Source: Ruminiclostridium sp. (lineage in GTDB: Bacteria; Bacillota_A; Clostridia; Oscillospirales; Ruminococcaceae). From it: a DNA stretch of 8,984 bases. The translations under genes and the position numbers were made by a program. Under the pieces are notes generated by a model that ran no database searches, had not been told where the DNA came from, and was given only the letters and a program-made list of their open reading frames with translations. Below, piece by piece: positions 1 through 4,722 of this stretch. The first letter of the stretch is position 1, and the number at the start of each line of letters is the position of its first letter. The stretch is taken from NCBI GenBank assembly GCA_017550775.1, contig JAFZOA010000216.1:1-8984 (forward strand). Direction: 5' to 3'.

Positions 1-1
1 G

Positions 2-1102
2 ATCATTAAGGCGATCTTCGGGAAGAACAAGAAGGTGCTTGCCCTCGACCTCGACAACACGCTCTGGGGCGGTGTGGTCGGCGACGACGGAGTTGAAGGG
101 CTTCACATCGGTAACGATCTTCCGGGAGGACAGGTCTACTCCGAGTTCCAGAGGTATGTGAAGCTTCACCGGGATATGGGAGTCCTGCTCACGGTCTGCT
201 CGAAGAACGACGAGGAGAATGCCTATGCCGGTCTAAATCACCCGGACGGTACGCTTCACCCGGAGGACTTCACGGTGATACGGGCGAACTGGGACAACAA
301 GGACGACAACATCAAGCGCACCGCGGAGATGCTGAACCTGCTCCCCGAAAGCTTTGTGTTCGCGGACGACAACCCCGCAGAGCGCCAGATCGTGCGTGAG
401 CGCGTACCCGGAGCGGCTGTGCCGGAAATGGACGGCGCGGAGAACTATATCCGGATCCTCGACCGCAACCGGTACTTTGAGACCGTCGGAAGGCTCACCG
501 AGGACGACCTGAAACGTGCGGAGATGTACAAGGCGAACGCGGAGCGTGCGGCGGCACAGGAGAGCATCGCGGACTATGGCGAGTATCTTGACAGCCTTGA
601 GATGACCGCCGACATAAAGCCGTTTGAGCCGCTTTACGTCGCGCGCATAGCCCAGCTCACCAACAAGAGCAACCAGTTCAACCTCACCACCCGCCGCTAT
701 ACCGAGGGCGAGATCTCGAACATAAGCCGCGACCCCGGATATATCGCGCTGTACGGGCGGCTTGCGGACAAGTTCGGCGACAACGGCGTGGTTTCCGTCG
801 TGATAGGACGGCTTCGCGGGAAGGAGCTTCATATCGACCTGTGGCTCATGAGCTGCCGCGTGCTGAAACGCGACATGGAGTACGCTATGCTTGACACGCT
901 TGTAAAGCGAGCGGCGGAGAAGGGCGTGGAGACGATCTTCGGGTACTTCTGCCCGACCATGAAAAACGGCATGGTTAGAGATCTTTATAAGCGGTTCGGT
1001 TTTGAAAAGGTATCCGAGGACGGCGACGGGAACACGGTATGGAAGCTCCCGACAGCCGGATATACCGACAGGAACACCCATATTAACGTCAATCTGCGGT
1101 AA
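2..1102 (+). CDS. FkbH-like HAD-IIIC family protein, 5'-partial
   Basis: The reading frame is open to the left edge (first full codon at position 2), so the N-terminus is missing; the GTG at 35 lies inside the conserved KVLALDLDNTLWGG motif and is not the start. The HAD catalytic motifs are visible: DLDNT (nt 47-61) with the nucleophile and acid aspartates, motif II serine in TVCSKND, the lysine of NWDNKDDN, and motif IV FADDNPAERQ with its aspartate pair at nt 365-370. The last 200 or so residues form the C-terminal region typical of FkbH proteins, including LTNKSNQFNLTTRRY and an acetyltransferase-like end (RDLYKRFGFEKV). Characterised FkbH proteins move glyceryl units from 1,3-bisphosphoglycerate onto acyl carrier proteins; many genomic homologues are uncharacterised, and no carrier protein or polyketide gene is visible here. 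The family is clear, the substrate unknown. No obvious terminator follows the TAA. Confidence 0.9.
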   Translation: MIKAIFGKNKKVLALDLDNTLWGGVVGDDGVEGLHIGNDLPGGQVYSEFQRYVKLHRDMGVLLTVCSKNDEENAYAGLNHPDGTLHPEDFTVIRANWDNKDDNIKRTAEMLNLLPESFVFADDNPAERQIVRERVPGAAVPEMDGAENYIRILDRNRYFETVGRLTEDDLKRAEMYKANAERAAAQESIADYGEYLDSLEMTADIKPFEPLYVARIAQLTNKSNQFNLTTRRYTEGEISNISRDPGYIALYGRLADKFGDNGVVSVVIGRLRGKELHIDLWLMSCRVLKRDMEYAMLDTLVKRAAEKGVETIFGYFCPTMKNGMVRDLYKRFGFEKVSEDGDGNTVWKLPTAGYTDRNTHINVNLR

Positions 1103-1149
1103 ACTGAGAGATGTTTATTATCGTAAAGTAACAAAATTATAAAAAACAC

Positions 1150-1178
1150 TTGCAATAATCGGAAATATGTGTTATAAT
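1150..1178 (+). promoter_or_regulatory. Sigma-A-type promoter of first surface-protein gene
   Basis: The -35 box TTGCAA (1150-1155) is separated by exactly 17 bp from a consensus -10 box TATAAT (1173-1178). The -10 box is extended by TG at 1170-1171. Transcription should start near 1185, giving a leader of about 50 nt. The region just upstream is A-rich (AAAAAAC), which could help RNA polymerase binding. Confidence 0.8.
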
Positions 1179-1191
1179 AACTGCGTTAATA

Positions 1192-1204
1192 GGCTTTTTT
1201 AGCC
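1192..1204 (+). promoter_or_regulatory. Small 5' leader stem-loop (weak)
   Basis: GGCT (1192-1195) can pair with AGCC (1201-1204) around a loop of five T. It lies a few bases downstream of the expected transcript start. Four base pairs is weak on its own. It is listed because the paralogous gene downstream also has a hairpin close to its expected 5' end. Confidence 0.25.
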
Positions 1205-1233
1205 GCAAACATTCATATTGGAGGAAGAACATC

Positions 1234-2022
1234 ATGAAAAAAAGAATTGCAGCTGTCGCTGCGGCAATAGTTTCCGCTGCGGCACTCACAGTATCGGCAA
1301 GTGCTTACAATGGCTACATCCAGTTCCAGAACACGGCTTATTCGTTCCGCAACGACTGGAATGAGGGTTCCTACGGTAAGGACGCAAACAACGACGCTTT
1401 TGACAACGTTATCGTATGGGGCAACAACGATCCGGAGACCTATCCCGAATATGAGGATTACTTTGACTACGATATCGGAGGATACCTTCTCCCCGTTACC
1501 TATACCGATGTTGAGATAACAGGAAACGGTACATACACCGTTGCTGTTGACGGCTTTGACTGGGCTCTCGACGGACAGTCCGCTTTCTATGCAGCCGGTC
1601 TCAGCACAGATATCCCGGTAAGCGAAGGCGCTTACATCTCGTCCGCTTCCCTTATCGTTGACGGCGTAAAGACCCTCACAAGAGACAACCTCACTCCCGA
1701 TGATATGGAGCAGAACGTTGATTACCTCGTATATCGTCTTATAAACACATACAACCCGGATCTTGAAAAGTACACAGGCGCTTACCCGACATCTTCTCTC
1801 GCAGTTGAGTTCACTATCGCAGGTCTCGGCGGCGGCGCAGAAGAAGCTCCCGCAGAGGAAACAGTCGTTGAGGAACCCGCAGCTCCCGCAGCAGGCGATG
1901 TTCAGGCCGCTACAGTTTCTTCCAAGGGCTCTCCCGACACAGGTATCGAGGACGTTGCAGTTGTTGCAGGTCTCGCTATCCTCGCAGGTGCAGGCATCGT
2001 TGTTACACGCAGAAGAAAGTAA
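1234..2022 (+). CDS. Secreted, putatively wall-anchored surface protein (paralogue A)
   Basis: The 262-residue protein starts at ATG 1234, nine bases after a GGAGG ribosome binding site (1220-1224). It has a signal peptide: MKKR, a hydrophobic Ala/Val core, and a likely cleavage site after ASA at about residue 24. The mature region to about residue 200 is acidic, rich in Tyr, Asp and Asn, and free of cysteine. It ends in strand-like stretches (GTYTVAVDGF, LAVEFTIAGLGG) that suggest a beta-sandwich, possibly carbohydrate-binding; that function is a guess. An Ala/Pro/Glu linker (about 201-219) leads to a sorting-signal-like tail: SPDTG at 233-237, a hydrophobic segment at about 241-258, then RRRK. 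This has the order of a sortase substrate, but with Ser in place of Leu of LPXTG. I do not recognise the domain by name. The gene appears to be monocistronic, between its own promoter and a terminator. Confidence 0.88.
   Translation: MKKRIAAVAAAIVSAAALTVSASAYNGYIQFQNTAYSFRNDWNEGSYGKDANNDAFDNVIVWGNNDPETYPEYEDYFDYDIGGYLLPVTYTDVEITGNGTYTVAVDGFDWALDGQSAFYAAGLSTDIPVSEGAYISSASLIVDGVKTLTRDNLTPDDMEQNVDYLVYRLINTYNPDLEKYTGAYPTSSLAVEFTIAGLGGGAEEAPAEETVVEEPAAPAAGDVQAATVSSKGSPDTGIEDVAVVAGLAILAGAGIVVTRRRK
1891..1980 (+). repeat. Anchor-coding repeat, copy 1
   Basis: This is the 90-nt segment of paralogue A that encodes the stretch from AGDVQAAT through the SPDTG motif into the membrane segment. It matches 2879-2968 in frame at 80 of 90 positions by direct reading. 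Most differences are at third codon positions. Confidence 0.85.
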
Positions 2023-2058
2023 GTTCTGTAACTGCATTGTAACATATTAAACAAAAAC

Positions 2059-2105
2059 AACAATTCCGCAATTTATTTTTGTATAAATTGCGGATTGTTT
2101 TATTT
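2059..2105 (+). terminator. Intrinsic terminator after paralogue A
   Basis: CCGCAATTTA (2066-2075) pairs with TAAATTGCGG (2084-2093) around an 8-nt loop. The stem extends by T2065-A2094 and, past one bulged T, by five more pairs (2059-2063 with 2095-2099). A T-rich run follows (TTGTTTTATTT). The hairpin is long but AT-rich. Its right arm overlaps the -35 box of the next promoter. Confidence 0.8.
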
Positions 2106-2123
2106 AGTCAATAGATGTATAAT
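2095..2123 (+). promoter_or_regulatory. Sigma-A-type promoter of second surface-protein gene
   Basis: A consensus -10 box TATAAT lies at 2118-2123. Seventeen bp upstream is TTGTTT (2095-2100), a moderate -35 match that falls in the descending arm and T-tract of the preceding terminator. The expected start is near 2130, giving a leader of about 55 nt. Confidence 0.6.
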
Positions 2124-2132
2124 ATATCTGTA

Positions 2133-2151
2133 AATCGTTTGCTTAACGATT
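2133..2151 (+). promoter_or_regulatory. 5' leader stem-loop of second surface-protein gene
   Basis: AATCGTT (2133-2139) pairs perfectly with AACGATT (2145-2151) around the loop TGCTT. The hairpin would sit at or within a few bases of the predicted 5' end of the transcript. 5'-terminal hairpins of this type can stabilise mRNA by blocking 5'-end ribonucleases; that role is inferred here. There is no T-tract to make it a terminator. Confidence 0.45.
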
Positions 2152-2185
2152 ATATAGTTATGTGATTTAATGGAGGATCATTGAA

Positions 2186-3010
2186 ATGAAATTAAGAAAA
2201 TTATTCGCAGGTATCGCTGCTTCCGCAGTTGCAGCTTGCTCTCTCGCAGCAATAGCAAGCGCTAATGAAGCTTTCCTTATGTACACCGACGATTCGTGGG
2301 CATGGGGCGTATGGAGCGCTGCTGAGTTCCCGGCAGGTACAACAGACGTAACAACAGACGGCACATACACCGTTTTCGTTGACAACACTGTTGAGACAGC
2401 TAACTATGTTGACGAGGAAACAGGCGATCTTATCCCTGCAATCGCTGAAGGCGCAATGGTATTCTGCGTAGATATCGACGGCCTTTCCAAGGATTACGGC
2501 TTCGAGACAGCAGGCGTTGACGGCATGAACACAACTGCCGACAAGATGGCTCTCTGCAACGCAGCAGGCGTTTATGTAACAGACGTTAAGGTTACTACAT
2601 ACAACACAGACGGTTCTTCCACCGATATAGCTGTTGACCAGTCCAAGGTCCTCTACGGCGATATCGAGGGCAACGGCAAGCTCCGTATCGAGATCCAGAA
2701 CGAGTACGGTGAGACAAAGGATGCTCCCTGCATCGACAAGAGCACTATCTCCTTCGACGAAAAGATAGCTGTTACGTTCACTATCTCCGGTCTCGGCGGC
2801 GCAGCTGCAGAAGAAGCTCCCGCTGAAGAGCCCGCAGCTCAGGAAACAGTTGTTGAGGTTACAGAAGCTGCTCCCGTAGCAGGTGATGTTCAGGCTGCTA
2901 CCGATTCTTCCAAGGGTTCCCCTGATACAGGTATCGAGGACGTTGCAGTTATCGCAGGTCTCGCTATCGTAGCCGGCGGCGCTGCTCTTGCAGTAAGAAA
3001 GAGAAAGTAA
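2186..3010 (+). CDS. Secreted, putatively wall-anchored surface protein (paralogue B)
   Basis: The 274-residue protein starts at ATG 2186, nine bases after GGAGG (2172-2176). The signal peptide is MKLRK, a hydrophobic core, and likely cleavage after ASA at about residue 26. The mature region shares a layout but little sequence with the upstream paralogue: DVTTDGTYTVFVDN resembles A's DVEITGNGTYTVAVDG, and AVTFTISGLGG resembles AVEFTIAGLGG, with a largely different middle. B has three cysteines in its mature part and A has none. An Ala/Glu/Pro linker precedes an almost identical tail: SPDTG at 245-249, a hydrophobic segment, then RKRK. Over the 30 residues from AGDVQAAT onward the two proteins differ at two positions. 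This points to tandem duplication with a conserved anchor and a diverged exposed domain. The gene has its own promoter and a very strong terminator. The ligand is unknown. Confidence 0.88.
   Translation: MKLRKLFAGIAASAVAACSLAAIASANEAFLMYTDDSWAWGVWSAAEFPAGTTDVTTDGTYTVFVDNTVETANYVDEETGDLIPAIAEGAMVFCVDIDGLSKDYGFETAGVDGMNTTADKMALCNAAGVYVTDVKVTTYNTDGSSTDIAVDQSKVLYGDIEGNGKLRIEIQNEYGETKDAPCIDKSTISFDEKIAVTFTISGLGGAAAEEAPAEEPAAQETVVEVTEAAPVAGDVQAATDSSKGSPDTGIEDVAVIAGLAIVAGGAALAVRKRK
2879..2968 (+). repeat. Anchor-coding repeat, copy 2
   Basis: This is the partner of 1891-1980, in paralogue B, in the same reading frame. The high nucleotide identity, against diverged central domains, fits purifying selection on the anchor, recent duplication, or gene conversion. 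Confidence 0.85.
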
Positions 3011-3028
3011 TCCGAGTGAAAACTTAAT

Positions 3029-3059
3029 AAAAAAGCTCCGTTGAATGCGGAGCTTTTTT
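3029..3059 (+). terminator. Strong intrinsic terminator after paralogue B
   Basis: GCTCCG (3035-3040) pairs with CGGAGC (3048-3053) around a 7-nt loop. Six A (3029-3034) pair with the following six T (3054-3059). The A/T flanks make it potentially bidirectional. It separates the surface-protein gene from the sugar kinase. Confidence 0.93.
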
Positions 3060-3102
3060 AATGGCCGTGACAAAGAAAGGCACGGCAGATCTGAGGTGCT
3101 AA

Positions 3103-4008
3103 ATGATCTATACGGTAACATTCAATCCCGCCGTGGATTACGTTGTCGATATCGGAAGTGTGAAGTGGGGCGGTACGAACCGCCTTTCCGGAGAGCGGAT
3201 ATTCTTCGGCGGCAAGGGGATCAATGTCTCGGTGATACTGCACGAGCTCGGAGTGCCGAACAAGGCGCTCGGATTCTGTGCAGGCTTCACGGGCGATGCG
3301 GTAGAGCAGGGACTTCGTGACGCGGGGATAGACACCGACTTCATCCACCTGCCGCAGGGCTTCACGCGTATCAACGTCAAGATACGCTCAGACAAGGAGA
3401 CCGAGCTTAACGGCGCGGGTCCCGACATTGACGCAGCGTCGCTCGGAAAGCTGTATGATAAGCTTGAAGCGCTGTCGGAGGGCGACACGCTGGTACTTGC
3501 CGGAAGCGTACCGAAGAGCCTTCCTTCCGACATATATGAGCGTATCATGGCGAAGCTCGCGGACAGGAACGTGCGCTTTGTCGCGGATGCGGCGGGTGAG
3601 CTGCTGCTTCGCGTGCTGACCTACAGGCCGTTTCTGGTCAAGCCGAATATACACGAGCTCGGCGAAACCTTCGGGACAGAGCTGCACGGCGCGGACGAGG
3701 CGGCGGTGTACGCGCGGAAGCTCAGAGACATGGGCGCGCGCAACGTGCTGGTGTCAATGGGAGCCGAAGGTGCGCTTCTTATCGACGAGCACGGCACAGA
3801 GCACAGATGCGGCGTTTTCGCGGGTGAGCTGCGCAATTCCGTCGGTGCGGGAGACTCAATGGTTGCGGGATTTATAGCGGGCTGTGCGGACGGGGACTAC
3901 GGGTACGCGCTTAAGCTCGGGACAGCGTGCGGAGGAGCTACGGCGTTCTCGGACGGGCTTGCGGACAGAGCCGCGATAGACAGCCTTATGGAGCGTGCGG
4001 AGGTATGA
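3103..4008 (+). CDS. 1-phosphofructokinase family hexose kinase (PfkB fold)
   Basis: The 301-residue protein has a family-typical length. The start at ATG 3103 is preceded by GAGG (3093-3096), six bases away. It belongs to the ribokinase/PfkB superfamily in the FruK/LacC branch. The N-terminus MIYTVTFNPAVDYVV is characteristic. GGKGINVS (36-43) is the sugar-binding glycine motif, ETELNGAGPDI is typical of 1-phosphofructokinases, and LAGSVPKSLP is conserved. NSVGAGDSMVAGF (245-257) is the C-terminal signature, with the catalytic base Asp251. It probably phosphorylates fructose 1-phosphate to the 1,6-bisphosphate in the cytoplasm. Tagatose-6-phosphate kinase is the main alternative, and no PTS transporter or regulator lies nearby to decide, so I give no symbol. 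It forms a two-gene unit with the following flavoprotein. Confidence 0.9.
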   Translation: MIYTVTFNPAVDYVVDIGSVKWGGTNRLSGERIFFGGKGINVSVILHELGVPNKALGFCAGFTGDAVEQGLRDAGIDTDFIHLPQGFTRINVKIRSDKETELNGAGPDIDAASLGKLYDKLEALSEGDTLVLAGSVPKSLPSDIYERIMAKLADRNVRFVADAAGELLLRVLTYRPFLVKPNIHELGETFGTELHGADEAAVYARKLRDMGARNVLVSMGAEGALLIDEHGTEHRCGVFAGELRNSVGAGDSMVAGFIAGCADGDYGYALKLGTACGGATAFSDGLADRAAIDSLMERAEV

Positions 4009-4009
4009 C

Positions 4010-4546
4010 ATGGACGCGATCGAAGCGATAATGAACAGATGCAGCTACCGCGGAAGGTTCGAGCAGACATCCGTTCCTCGTGACGACCTTGTGACGATCA
4101 TGAAGGCGGGGCTTGCGGCGCCTTCCGGCTGCAACAAGCAGACGGTGAGCCTTGTGGCGGTTGACGACGCGGAGGTGCTGAAAGCTCTGCTCGGAGTTAT
4201 CGACCCGCCGGTTGCTGCGACCGCGCCTGCCGCGATATGCGTACTCACACAGCGGATAGATGCTTACCGCGACAAGTGCTTCGCGGTGCAGGACTATTCC
4301 GCCGCTATCGAGAATATGCTGCTCGCGGCGACGGCGCTTGGCTACCGGAGCTGCTGGTACGAGGGGCATATCACCGATGATGACCGGATATGCGACAAAA
4401 TGGCGGAGATGCTGAACGTTCCGGACGGGTATGAGCTGGTCTGCTTCTTACCCATAGGTCGTCCCGCAGAAAAGGATATCCGCGCGAAGAAGAAGGATTT
4501 TGAGGAACGCGCGCGGTTCAACAGCTTTTCAGACGGTATCATCTGA
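4010..4546 (+). CDS. Nitroreductase-fold FMN-dependent oxidoreductase
   Basis: I place the start at ATG 4010 (178 residues): GGAGG at 3999-4003 lies six bases before it, whereas an in-frame GTG at 3995 would begin upstream of that site. Nitroreductase-family motifs are visible. RCSYRGRF (10-17) matches the N-terminal FMN phosphate-binding RxSxR pattern in degenerate form. APSGCNKQ (37-44) matches the conserved APSG.N.Q. AIENMLLAATALGYRSCW (99-116) is the flavin-site helix, and LPIGRP (147-152) is the typical C-terminal strand. These enzymes act as FMN-bound dimers that reduce nitro compounds, quinones or other acceptors with NAD(P)H; the natural substrate cannot be told. The upstream kinase stop codon ends one base before this ATG, so the two are probably co-transcribed and translationally coupled. 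The protein is short for the family but has all core motifs. Confidence 0.88.
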   Translation: MDAIEAIMNRCSYRGRFEQTSVPRDDLVTIMKAGLAAPSGCNKQTVSLVAVDDAEVLKALLGVIDPPVAATAPAAICVLTQRIDAYRDKCFAVQDYSAAIENMLLAATALGYRSCWYEGHITDDDRICDKMAEMLNVPDGYELVCFLPIGRPAEKDIRAKKKDFEERARFNSFSDGII

Positions 4547-4591
4547 AAAAAGCCGAAAAACATTGACGAAATAACCATAAAGTGCTATAAT
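4545..4591 (+). promoter_or_regulatory. Strong sigma-A promoter with A-tracts, diguanylate cyclase gene
   Basis: The -35 box TTGACG (4563-4568, five of six consensus bases), a 17-bp spacer and the -10 box TATAAT (4586-4591), extended by TG at 4583-4584, form the best promoter in the window. Two A-tracts (4546-4551 and 4556-4560), about one helical turn apart, lie just upstream of the -35 box and resemble an UP element. Transcription should start near 4598. Confidence 0.85.
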
Positions 4592-4592
4592 G

Positions 4593-4625
4593 AAGTATAC
4601 GCCTCTGAAATGGCGCTTTATACTT
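4593..4625 (+). promoter_or_regulatory. Stem-loop at start of the long cyclase leader
   Basis: AAGTATA (4593-4599) pairs with TATACTT (4619-4625), and CGCC (4600-4603) pairs with GGCG (4612-4615), with a three-base bulge (4616-4618) and an 8-nt loop. The predicted transcript start falls inside the left arm, so only the inner part may form in RNA. About 125 nt of leader separates the promoter from the ATG at 4723. I see no match to the known c-di-GMP riboswitch consensus sequences. Confidence 0.4.
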
Positions 4626-4722
4626 TTGCCGGCTGTTTCATACATAGTTGTGTGTCATAGGGAAAAGGATTGAAAAAGAGAGCGGAAGGTATTATAAACA
4701 GATCCGGTGTTGGAGGGATAGC

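Noticed and set aside
2201..3121. 306-residue cysteine-rich open frame on the minus strand, and a similar one at 1213-2037
   Set aside because: Both are antisense to the surface-protein genes. Their cysteine richness comes from complementing GCA/ACA-type codons, and they run across terminators and promoters.
4525..4552. Hairpin over the flavoprotein stop codon as a terminator
   Set aside because: TTTTCAGA and TCTGAAAA can pair, but the stem is AT-rich and is followed by A rather than T on the plus strand, so it is unlikely to terminate.
4648..4722. 25-codon N-terminal extension of the cyclase from TTG 4648
   Set aside because: It has no ribosome binding site, whereas ATG 4723 has GGAGGG at ideal spacing.
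4598..4722. c-di-GMP (GEMM-type) riboswitch before the cyclase
   Set aside because: I could not find the conserved core sequences or receptor pairing of either known class. Only a generic stem-loop is visible.
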